From positions 28,644,332-28,708,331 of the forward strand of contig NC_091944.1 in the NCBI RefSeq assembly GCF_041260155.1: a stretch of 64,000 bases of DNA. The letters are read 5' to 3'. The stretch's first letter is position 1. Each line of letters begins with the position of its first letter. The position numbers and the translations under genes are program-made. Source of the stretch: Ptychodera flava (Eukaryota > Hemichordata > Enteropneusta > Ptychoderidae). This document shows positions 1-11,800 of this stretch, piece by piece. The notes under the pieces were generated by a model, which saw nothing but the letters and a program-made list of their open reading frames with translations, ran no database searches and was not told the DNA's origin.

Positions 1-14
1 AGAATGATCTCTCT

Positions 15-15
<1 letters not shown>

Positions 16-95
<80 letters not shown>

Positions 96-99
96 ATAT
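16..99. repeat. (AT)n microsatellite
   Basis: Near-perfect TA dinucleotide run in the intron before the first visible channel exon. The rest of 100-374 shows no exon I can support. Confidence 0.9.
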
Positions 100-374
100 T
101 CAAGCACAAAGTAATAATATTCAGCCTATCATAGTCGATTCTATCAATAATTTAAGGTTACTTAGCTTGTCGGACACATCTAAGACATGTAGAGTTCGTT
201 GTTTTCGAACTAGCGCAAAACGTTTGCATGAAATAACCCTAATACATCGCTAAGATATGATTTACTCGTTATTAATGGCTTACATCACTTAAGGCAAGTG
301 TCATAAGTGTGTGTACATGATCAAAATGTTGTAGAAGAAAATTGTTAGATTATTTTTTTGTTGTCTTTCTCCAG

Positions 375-635
375 TGGTTCCAATTGGAACAATGATGGTG
401 CTTGATGAAAAATGCTTAATGGTGCATAATGAGAATCAGATACTGCACACGATCAAAAACGTCACCGAGTCCTGGTGTGAGGTTTCCTTCAATGTGACCC
501 CATGTTTCCGATGTTTATCGAGCCAGTACAATCGGGGAACTTCGGAGTGTACGATTCTCATGGAGAGTCATCTCATCGGTGGCAACCAGCTCGTGGATGA
601 CGAAAACTGCACCTATTACTACAAAAATCTTACAA
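375..635 (+). other. Exon encoding an unrecognised Cys-rich, N-glycosylated ectodomain module
   Basis: This 261-nt exon follows an acceptor ctccag and ends before gtaggt, with phase 1 at both ends, as for shuffled extracellular modules. It encodes 87 residues starting VPIGTMMVLDEKC, with six cysteines and three sequons (NVT, NCT, NLT) plus a second NVT. I do not recognise the fold. It is not an LDLa repeat and not the conserved ENaC palm or finger sequence. It lies between the presumed first membrane segment (outside the window) and the LDLa repeats. Confidence 0.7.
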
Positions 636-3600
636 GTAGGTCAAGTTTATATTTCTGGCTGCGATAAGGGAGCATTCGTTTTTTACGGGGAGGGGGGGGG
701 GTCGGTGGAATTTGAGCGGCAAATGAAATGTAAAAAGCTATCCCCCCTCCGAATGAAATTTCTAAAATTTAACTCCCCCCTCAATTCATCAATTGTAAAA
801 TGTGACCCCCCCCCCCCATAATGAAAAAAAAAATCATCAGATTTGATTCATTAACCCTTCGCACCCGGGCTGAAAAAGTTCCCTCACATACTAGAGAATG
901 AACATTTTTGGTGAAATTCCAAAATCAAATTTTTTGCACACACATGAACTTGTAATCGCTCTAGTCTAATCAAGTAACACTAATATCAATAATCAAGAGT
1001 ACATAAATACACAGATTTACCTAGTTTTATATTGGAAAAAACTTATTCATAGTTTCCTCATAGACAAGATAGTGAATCAACATTTCGGTGAAATTCTAAA
1101 ATCAAATTTCTTGAACAAACACCCACTTGTAACCACCCTAGTCTAATCAAGTACATTAATACCAATAATCAAGCGTACATAAATACACAGATTTAACTAC
1201 TTTTGTATTGGAAAAAAATTATTCATAGTTTCCTCTGACAAGATAGTTAATTAACAATTCGGTGAAATTCCAAAATCAAATTTCTTGCTCACACATGCAC
1301 TGGTAACTACTCTAGTCTTATCAAGTACATTAATATCAATAATCAAGAGTCTATAAATACACAGATTTAGCTAGTTTTGTATTTAAAAGAAATAATTCAT
1401 AGCTTCTCATAGATTATGTATGGAGGACCTGTGTATTTTCTATTTTGCCTGGGAGTTCTTGTGTGTTATCACTGTATACCTAGGGAGTCCAAGACAGGAA
1501 CTTTCCAGAGAGTGTTTTCCGTTGCATGCTGCACTGGAAGGTTTGAGTGTCAGCGTGTGCTTTTTAAGTCAGATATTTCTCTATTTTGAGTTTTACTCAA
1601 GTCAGCAGATATGTAAAGAAACCGGTGAGTGGCAGAGATCGAACTTTATGCGGATCGGACAGTTTATTTAAACCCTACGCCGTCCTCTACTTTAGTCGAT
1701 CGAACGAACATTGCTCACACACAAGTGAAACTTTGAAAGCCGTGCCGTATAGGCCTATATGCAATATGCGCACTGTACGCTGAGATGGTATCACCACAAG
1801 TTGAAAGCTGATCTTTCTGCAGCAAATTGTGTGTTAACTGCGAACTTTCTTCCATTTATGAGTTCAGTCAGATGTCTGAGATTGTCATGAGAACATTATT
1901 TATGATTGTTCCACTGAACTTTTGTCGATGCGCGGAGTTAGCAGAGGAAGACTTCAGATTAGTTCGGCATGTCCCCGGAGCCGACCGGAAGTAAACAAAG
2001 ATCTAAGATGGCTGCGCCCGTGGTGGCTGAACTGGACAGGTGCAGCCAACGGAGATATGCATCGAAAAAGCTATTCCGGAAGCAATTTTTGAGGGCAGGG
2101 GAACTTTTAATTTTGCTAGGGACATATTTTTAGGTGGCAAGGGAGCAAATTTTAGTTTTTTTTGTCGGGCAGGGCAGATATTGGTTGATTGTCCTGGGGA
2201 CAGGGGTTGGCGAAAAGCGAGGAGAGGGGAAGCTATTTTTAAAAAGGGGACAGGGGAATTTCAGCCATGGTGTTTCCGGGAATGGGGACTCAGTGCAAGT
2301 ACATATACCTTTTAAAGGTAACTTAGCCTATCGATTGACGCAACATCTCATGATCACTCTATGTACTGCGAGATGGAAACCAAATACAAGGCCACTGCTG
2401 TATGTGTTTGCATGGGAATGTTAATTTTCAGGGGAATTTTTTTCTCAGGGCAGGGGAAAATCGACAGTTTTTTTTATCACTGGGTAGGGTAGCTTCATGT
2501 CTGCAGGGGAAATGGAATGACAAAATTTTGAGGGGAATTTTTTCAACGGCAGGGGAAATCGGCAAGTTTTTTCGCCACGGGGCAGGGGAGCTTCAAACAT
2601 TCACAGTGGGGGGAACAGGCAAAAATATGTGGGAAGCGGGTAAAAATGAAGTTTGAGTGCGGCAGGGTAAGTCGAAAAATTTTCTGTGGGAGGGCAAATT
2701 ATGAACAGCTAATAATTACCCTCATGACTTAAAATTAGTCAGTTCACATTACTTGTCATGTACAATATATCTTATCATAGTAAGGACCCCTTTAAAAGTG
2801 CATTGTTCGTTGGCTGCACCTGACTGGACGCTGCTTAGCAGTGAATTGCGTGTGTTGTCGCCGACTTTCATGTGCGGACATGAAAGTCGGACTTGCAATT
2901 GTGCTCATCATCGAACATTTGTTAAAGTCGCGTGTGAACTATTTGTGTTTTCGAGCCGCGTGGTCAAGTCTGAGGTACCTCTGCAGCTCAGCGGTAACGT
3001 TAAGTTTTCCATAGAAATTGTTAAGCAATTAGAAAGGGTTTGAACAGAGTTTTTGTTCTGAAAGTGTGTTCGACTCCTGCCGTCGGGAGGTCGATCAGTA
3101 CGGTTATTGTTACCATGGAGTAATATTTATAGTTTTGAAGTACGGTTTTACTATTTTATATGTAGACCCCGATATTTGACACAATATAGTAATATACAGA
3201 AGTTGTTTGTTACATTATATGACTGTGTGTTAGTTCCTCATTTCATGCCCTATGTTCTTTAGCCCTGCGTACAGGTATGTGCACGTGTGTTCCCAGCATT
3301 ATATGGCCTCTACCACAGCCCTGCAACGGTCTATGAAGAGAACTGAGGTCTCTACGGCCTGGATCTGGACCGCAATGAAGAAACGGTCTTTTTGGCCGAA
3401 ATTCTGCTCTATTGGGGCAAAATCCTTTCCCTGCCTACCTATACCTCCTAACCAATCCCAGAAAAGATGCGATTAACTTCTCCTAACGTCCAAAACCGCT
3501 CATTTTCTGAAACATAACGTACTCGACAAGTTGTTTACCCATGGAGATCCCCATTTTGAATCTCGCTGCAGAGACCCCAGTTATCTCCACAGACCGTTGC

Positions 3601-5251
3601 ATGGCTGTGGTGGAGGCCGTATAACGCCAGGAACACACAGACCTGTACTCAGGGCTACATGCTCTCTTGCTGCTCTAGAGAGGTTAACGCCAGTCTCGGA
3701 CTTGTTGGCCCTGCTAGAGAAATAAATTTGGCTGAGCTTCGGTCGGTTATTATTCTGCAGTCTCGAAACATCGGTTACACAAGCAACATTTCGGTGAAAT
3801 TCCAAGTCAATTTTTTTTCCATAACTCAATACAAACCTTTGTAAAATTTGACCCCCCCTTCAATCATTGATTGTAAAATTTGACCCCCCCTAAAAAGCGG
3901 TTTTGTAAAAGTCAACCCCCCTGATTTCCGCCTCCCCCCTCCCTGTAAAAAACAAATGCTCCCTAACTGTTTATGAACACAATAGTTGCGCTAACCTTCA
4001 TTTTTAGGACTTTTAAAGTGTGGGAACACTTGAATCGCCACTGTCTAAATATGACACACATAAGCCCATATAGAATATGCCAACGTAATTAAGCATAGAA
4101 AAATAAGATTGAGCTGATCACAATACATTTAATACAGGTAACCTTTTCAGGGCTTACGAGTTAGTGAGTAGAATCGAATTCGGAGTAAATGAGTTTGAAG
4201 AACATAAAGACCCCTATGAGGCTGTTAGAAATATGGATGAATATGTCGTCACATACGGAGTGAAAGTGTGAAACAGCCATCGAAGGGTAATTTCCGAATA
4301 CTGTACAACTTATAGTCGTACTGAAACTTCTCGTGAAGAACTCATAAATCATAACCTAGCTACTGTAGTGTGATGCAGTGGATTCACGGCCATTTCTCTG
4401 CGGTATTGAACGCTGTGATGTCATTTCCGTTTTAGCGTACTGCAACGGTTTCAGCTGTGATAACAAGACGAAATGCTTGCCAAAAAGCACACAATGCGAT
4501 TTCCTAATGGACTGTGACGATGGAACAGATGAAGACGGATGCTCACGTGAGTAACGCTGTTCGTAGGGCAACTCTACGTGACGACTTTTCTCCATATTTT
4601 ACATCACTTGATATAGTGAAATTAATTTTTGTTCAGAAAGTGAAATTTTAAATGATGCATCCTTTCATTTCTACAATAAACGACCGAAGTCAAACGCTTT
4701 ATTCACCAGAAACTTTAACGACATTCCGAATCTTGTGAACGCATTAATTTGACTTACAACAGCTGAAGATGAGCTTGAAGCGATCTTCATTGTGTCATGG
4801 TCTTAATTTTTTTTTTTTTTTTTTGGAAATTATACAGGGCCGTGTTTTGAAACGGAATTTGCGTGCGGCAATGGGCAGTGCCTGGACCCATACAAAGTGT
4901 GTGATAAAACTGAAGATTGTGTCAACGGAAGTGACGAAATCAACTGTCCGGGTAAGGAAACTCCTGGTACATATTGCTCAAACGCGTCTCTTTATTATCG
5001 TGTTATCGACGTTCCAGCAAACTTGACAATGAACGCCCGTCGGTTTCTCTCGGAGACGCATAAATACCTTTTGAGTGTTGTCCGTGTAGTGGCAGCAGAT
5101 ACTGTACAACCCTGACAAAGGTGTAAATTCCTGATTCTGCGTTTTTTGCTACTTCAGTATCAGTACCGCGTTTTCATCAATGTGCAATACTATTTAAAAC
5201 TGAACCAGAGCAATCCTAGTTTTTGTTTGGGGGAAATTTCAGAGAAAGAGA

Positions 5252-5328
<77 letters not shown>

Positions 5329-7140
5329 GAGATGGGGAGAGAGGGACAAGAGAGTGGGGAGGGAGAGAGACGGAATAAGAGGGGTGGATGTGTGAAAAAC
5401 AATCGTATCTCTGAATGATGAGTAGCATTTATTCAAAGTGTGTAAAATTACTTGCAGACGCCTCGACGTCAATTAATACCTGCAATATCATGGAATGCAC
5501 CTACTACTGTTGAGAATTTCGATCACCTAGTAGTAGGAAAGGTTCTATGGCAAAATATTCTTTGAGAACTTAGTGAACTTGAGTTCATTTTGTAAAGGAT
5601 TCTTTCGTCTTTGTGACGTAACAACAAATAGTGTGGATTTGTGGCGATTGCTGTGAACTACGTTAGTGGGGATTATGATGATTGAACATTGTTGACATGC
5701 GCAGAAACTTTATCGCCTCTCTTTATCAATGGTGTTACAGAAAACTGCTCTGACATACATTTTCTGTGCCGAGACAGTCTTAATGGAGACCGGTGCATTC
5801 CAAAATACAAATACTGCGACTACAGACAAGACTGCAAAAATCCCAACGACGAAGATCCCGATGAATGCAGGCATCGTCAAGGTAATCTAAAATGGCGGTA
5901 TACGCCCTCATTCGACGACTCTGGACTCTGGACAATAAATCCAATCACCAACATTCTGAGATTCTCAATCTGATGATTTTGTGTTAAAGGGACGATAGTT
6001 TCTGAAAACAAAAATGTATTTTAGGCAAGTTGAAAATTAGTGTGAAAGCTAGAAATTATCCATAAAGAAGGCACTTGGAACAATGTGCTAAGATATTAAT
6101 GTTGACGAGTGAATTCCAGTCAGGATTAAAATTAAGTTGTCAGTAGTGTATACATACACACACACACACACACTAATGAAAATGCGTCGAAAAGATGAAT
6201 ACTGGGCAATTTAACATGGTTCGGGGAGTAGAACAAGAAATCGTAAACCCCCCCCCCCCCCCCCCGCACCAAAAACAAACCCAAAAAAACACAAAAAACC
6301 GGAAAAGACATGGAAAGGTGAGGTTTTAATGTATCTGTACCATACTCTTTTGCAGTCCTCGGAGGTGAAGATCTCTTCTCAGAAGGATGGTACGACAGCT
6401 TCGTGAATCTCACAGACAACGTCACTCGTTTTGAAACGTTCAGAAACAATGTGTACCATGACCTTGGCTTTGAGCGTGTCCAATATGAAGACCCGCCGGA
6501 CTGGAACGGTTTCTTCCTCTTCAGCTCGACGGTCGATTTCTCAGATTTGAAGCGTGTCTTGAAGTTCGATGAGGAAGAAGTCCGCATTCTTGGACACCAA
6601 CGCGAGGATATGATACTGCTATGCAAATACAACGACCAAAAGTGTGACGTAAAGTAAGAGGCAGCACGCACTCTCCAGGCTGTCTAGACGATTGCAATTT
6701 TCTAAGCGTTATAAATGGTGCAACATGCAACGCTATTATATATATGAAAATATCTTCAAGATTTAAAATTTAGGAAAATACAATTTCAGCACAAAGTCGC
6801 CGATTTTGTCCATCTAGTTTTATTTAGTAGCATTATGATGCAGTATGACGCATAGAGGTGTCTCTAAAACATACTTTCAGTCCCACATGCGGACAGAACG
6901 AAGACATAAATTTGTGATGCAATTTCCCGTAACTACAAAAACAGACACAAGTCACTTTTCTATTCACTTTGCAGGGATTTTCTTCAAGAGAGCAACGACG
7001 TTTATGGTAACTGTTTTACATTTAACCATGGCATCGATTTACCTACGAGAAATGCCAGTAGGACCGGGCCCGCGTACGGTTAGTGTCAAAGTGTCTTTCT
7101 CTGCCTGGTTAACATTTGTGTACGTCTGATGTGTGTAGCA

Positions 7141-7189
<49 letters not shown>

Positions 7190-8775
7190 GGTGTGTGTGT
7201 GTGTGTGTGTGTGTGTGCTGATAGTTGCAACTTGCAAGCTGACAAAAATGATCGGCATTTTCACACTTATTGAGCTATTTACTCTTAAAGTATTCTTTCT
7301 AATAGAGCGACCTTACATGTTGAGAACCATTCCATTAAGGTTCCAAGACAAGAAATTTTACCTTTTTAAGCTAATGATTCTCTGGTGTTAATAAGCTCAG
7401 AACCCCCGTAAATTATATATTTTCGGAAAGCCTATAGGGGAACATTTTTGTAACCATAGTGTCACCATTGTTTACAAAACTATCGTAATTTGCATAACCT
7501 TTCAAAAATCTGTTTTCCCTATGTTTTGTTTCAATGCTTTAAGATATGTGGCTGAAATTTGTGTGAGTGCAAGCTGTCCTCAGGATCTTCAAGGCGTGTT
7601 TCAGAATTTTTTCAAACCTTCTTAAACAATTTTTATGCCAGAAAAACTTCCAGAGCGGTGAATTTAACCCTAGCTAATTTCTTTAAAATTGTGCTCATAA
7701 AAACTGAGCAAGATATAATAAATCTGAGACACAATTTGGAAGAGAGTTGTGAAAGCTTGCATTCCAGCAAGCTTGAATCAGATATTTTGAAGTATTTAGA
7801 CAAAACATAGGGAAAACCGAGTTTTGAAATGTTATGCAAATCACCTGTCAAGTGATAGTTATGTGAAGAATGGTGACACTGTGGTTACCAAACTGTTTCC
7901 CTATATCTAGGCTTTCAGAAAATATATAATTTACGGGGGTTCTGAGCTTATTAACTACCAGAGAATTGTTGGATGAAAAAGGTCAATTTCCTGTCGTGGA
8001 ACCCTAAACAATATCTAAAACGTACGGCACCTAACATACGCTGCTTTTAAATCGATTTAAGTGATTTTTGCACTTGTTAAAATTTCAATCACCGGAATCG
8101 CAGAATATTTCCTCTGCTGGCAGGTCTTGAGTTAGTGCTATACACTGAACAGAACGAATACACTGATATCTACGGCCAGGAGTCTGGGATTCGCGTAGCA
8201 GTGCATAGACAAGGCGTGATGCCACAGCCGCAGGACAGAGGCGTAACAGCGCCACCAGGGATGAAAACATCAATTGGTATCAGGAAGGTGAGTTCATAGC
8301 ACTGATTATGTTGAAACATATATCTAGTGCACGATTTTAGGTTAATTAATATATCTCATTTATGTGTCATTGTCATATCTTTATAACACGCATACCAAAT
8401 GCGCTTCGCAAAAAAAAAATGAATCCATTCGGTGGCATGACTCATGTAAACAAACAACACTCTCACGGTTGTCTGCTGAATAAAACTGATTTATCGTTGG
8501 CCCTTGGCGGACGTTTTGTGAAAATGTGACATGTAATTCTCGCGCCATATTCATAATGCACTTTTTACACCTATCAATATGGTTGCTTGTTATTTTATTG
8601 TGGCCTAACAATATAGTGCTATCGACATAATACCGTTGTATGGAAGTTATCATGTTCGTCTTATCAAATGCTTCTTGCGTGTACTTTTAACATGTCTCAA
8701 CAATTGCAAGCAATTTATCTGATGTTGATCAATTTCAAAGGTTTTGGCTAAAGAGAAAGAAACTTTTAAAAACTT

Positions 8776-8847
<72 letters not shown>

Positions 8848-11800
8848 GGGTGACATTCTGCACCAAGTTGCATTGACTTTATAGTTCAATGAGGTTCTCA
8901 TGCGGAATGCCATATGAAATGCAAGGATGATTAACAACTAGAAATGCATTTTCGTCGACGTCTACATTCATAATTTGGTCTTTTCATGCCATCCAGCAAG
9001 TTATAACACGCCTGCCGACACCCTACGGCGACTGTTCCGATCACGAACAGGACAAGGAATGGAAACGAATGTTTGGGGATCGTCAATATTCCCAGCTGGT
9101 AAGCGGACCCAAGAATTCACCGGCGTTTACTTGAATTTGAAACACATTTTCAGACGCTAAACCATGTGATAAACCGGAGGAAACTCTACCAGATAAGATC
9201 ATTTATCAAAATTTTACAAATAAGTGACGCGCCAAACTTCGTACAGCGATGTTCTTGTCACGTGCGGAATATTCTGTCTACCTCATAGCTTCGACCAACG
9301 AGTGAATCGTTTTGTTGAAGCTGAGCCCTTGGGCAATATTTGATAGGAAACTGAAAAAAAGTGAACCATCAGAGGCCCAGTCGTTGATAAGTGTTCAGCA
9401 TGTTGTAAATTACATTGGGTATAAATAACCCTATGTACATTTTCCATGTTTACATCAAGTTCAATCTCAAGCGTAATATCGGTGTCTTACTTGTTTCTTT
9501 TTCGTTCTATTTACAGGTGTGTCAAAGTTCATGCATTCAACGTCACTTATTGCTATATTGTGGCTGCATTGATTCTTACCAAGGAACAAACAAGACTGCT
9601 CCGAAATGCTCTATCTTGAACGGAAAACAAGGTAAGAAACACAAACGGCCAGAGGGCCCTTTCTCTCTATTCAGGGCGCCCTTCTCTGGTTTTCTCGTCG
9701 TAATGCGTTCTACATTGTCACTTCAACGCCCATTCTGTTCTCTGTCAAGATTTTTTCCAAATATTTTGCTCAACAAGATATTAGGGCCTACCTGTGTGTA
9801 TCTCTAATATTCAGCGCCATCCTTCACATTTTTTCCATTAATGTTACATTAAGTGATGGTCTGAGAAGAAAGAGAAAAATCCCGGAGAAAGAAATAAATT
9901 CTTGCCTCCGTCACCCTGATTGTGTTCTAATGAACAACTGCTGGCGTACTTTTGTGACACATATAATATTTTACTTTTTTCCATACACGTATATTTTGTA
10001 TTTTGCATTTCATGAACCTCGTAGACTCCTCTACAATCTACTCAAAGTTAATTGTTCGTGCAGACCAAAATGAAGTTTGTGTATAAACAAACCGTACAAA
10101 CCAATTCCTAACCAAGCAACTGTGACAACAAATAGCAAGAGCTACTACAGGGTTCATAACGAAAGTTTAAAGCTGTTAACAGCTAACTGGACTAACTTTG
10201 ATACAGTTCGCTTACGATTTCCTCTGAACAGATGTCAGTTCATCATAAATGATCTTAACAACATTGTTGTTGGCGTGTCTAAAAGCCGCACATTTTATTT
10301 ATGTAGGGTAAATTGGTGCTATGTATTATGTATTATAGACACAGACATTGTTTTTTGGAAGTATGCGCTTAGCAAGTGAAAGACTTCATTATATGCTCAA
10401 GCTTTCCATAAGGAAACTTTGAACCATTCACTTTTGAAATCAAGAATAAAAAATCAGGGGTTACCGAACAAAATATGGCACCATGTGGATAAACAGAATG
10501 CAAATATTTACCGAAACTTGAAATTCCATATGGTCACCATCCCTATGTTATGATTATCACAACAATAAGCCAATGAAAACGATGTTTACTCCACGAGCTC
10601 CAAAATGAACCCCTGTCCCAGAGGTAGACTCAAAATGTAAAGTAAAAGTTTGGGAGTCAGAATTCTTGTCTCAAGGCGCTTTCTACCTTAAATCCGCGTA
10701 AACAACAAACATTTATTGCAACGCAAGTAGGTCGAATAGTAAAAAAAACACAGAAAACTAAGGACAAACAAAGCTTTCTCCTTCTTTTTCAGAAATGTGC
10801 CGCCAGCTTATCTATTTTTTATTTCAAAATGGCGACATCGCGTGCAAGTGCTCTCAGTCGTGTTTGTAAGTACAGTGTAATGTCTTCACTTATTTTCACA
10901 ACTAGGGATTTCACTCTAATACTTTTAAATTTTTCAGATAAAAATCATGGTCTAAGTTACTCTCTTTTGACATTCAACAGCATCAAAGGTCGATCGAAAT
11001 CCAGAAAATCACTTTTTTCATTCGTAAACCTTAGTCTATGCGAACCAACTTTTAAAATTATTTTTAGCAATTACTGGTAAATGCAAAGACAGTGATACCT
11101 TCAATAAAAAATAAGTGTTCTGTGATGTAGAAACATGAAATATCCTCATTACTTGGGAATATCAAACAATCTGCCCCAAATTTCCTTTCAGAATTTTACT
11201 TTTGTTTCAAAAGAACTAAAAAGAATTTCATATTTTCTGCATGTTCATATTTTAATGATTACACCTAATAAGTTTTTTTTTCACACTAAGCAATCATTTC
11301 ATCGGAAATAATGACAATATCAGCACTCCTTCATGGGAATGCCGATGGATTTCAGTATGACATTGAATGTTGTTATACCAGTCATAAAGAGATCTGTTGG
11401 AACTAATATTCAGAGCCAATGTGCAGCTTTGAATAAGCTATTAGTCTCGTTGGGTAGCTGAATCTTACCAATATAATTAAAACTATACAAATAGACTCCC
11501 TAAGTCCCTGTGAATAGTGACAATTGACCAATCAGAGAAAGAGCTTATTCAATGCTGCATATCAGTAGAATAGTCACCATCTCAACTTTTGTTTATTTGG
11601 AAAGCGATGTCATATTTGGAACCCGATTATCGTTATCAAGATGGCCGTCAGACAAAGCCGACGTGAGTGACCTCTCTAGCACTTAAATTTTAATCAGTTT
11701 TGTTTGTGATTTTGTGTTGGTTTCAAAACTACTCTGTATTGATGAATGAAACAAAATAGATATTTCATAGGGTGTTGGAACGTTTAATGTTTGTTTGTTT

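Larger units (their letters stand above)
668..3963. mobile_element. 3.3-kb element with G-rich terminal inverted repeats, unclassified DNA transposon
   Basis: The left end GGGAGCATTCGTTTTTTAC and the inverted right end GGGAGCATTTGTTTTTTAC are about 38-bp imperfect inverted repeats continuing into a G-run. TAA flanks both ends (665-667 and 3964-3966), compatible with a 3-bp target duplication of TWA type as in PIF/Harbinger elements, though no transposase was found. It sits entirely within the channel intron 636-4435. Inside are a three-copy 175-bp tandem repeat, a promoter-like CpG-containing block near 1.98-2.04 kb, degenerate GGCAGGGGAA repeats and a perfect hairpin. Confidence 0.5.
6356..10865 (+). 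other. DEG/ENaC extracellular domain exons
   Basis: Six exons encode the ectodomain from LGGEDLFSEGWYDSF to DIACKCSQSC. Landmarks in order: EDMILLCKYNDQKC (6600s), DFLQESNDVYGNCFTFNHG (6975-7078), the long conserved block beginning GLELVLYTEQNEYTDIYG and ending TSIGIRK (8124-8287), QVITRLPTPYGDCSDHE (8997-9098), the Cys-rich thumb VCQSSCIQRHLLLYCGC (9517-9631) and EMCRQLIYFLFQNGD..CKCSQSC (10793-10865). Cysteine spacing follows the family pattern. Introns at 7079-8123 and 9632-10792 hold no further exon I can support. Confidence 0.9.

Noticed and set aside
6132-6671. 179-residue minus-strand open frame
   Set aside because: Antisense shadow of channel exon 6356-6653 extended through a C-tract and a CA repeat; no conserved content.
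7559-7851. 83- and 72-residue frames on either strand
   Set aside because: Lie inside the palindromic element 7339-8004 and mirror each other.
10943-11080. Possible channel exon after a TTTTTCAG
   Set aside because: Stops at once in the required phase; 11605-11662 fits phase and motif (LSLSRWPS).
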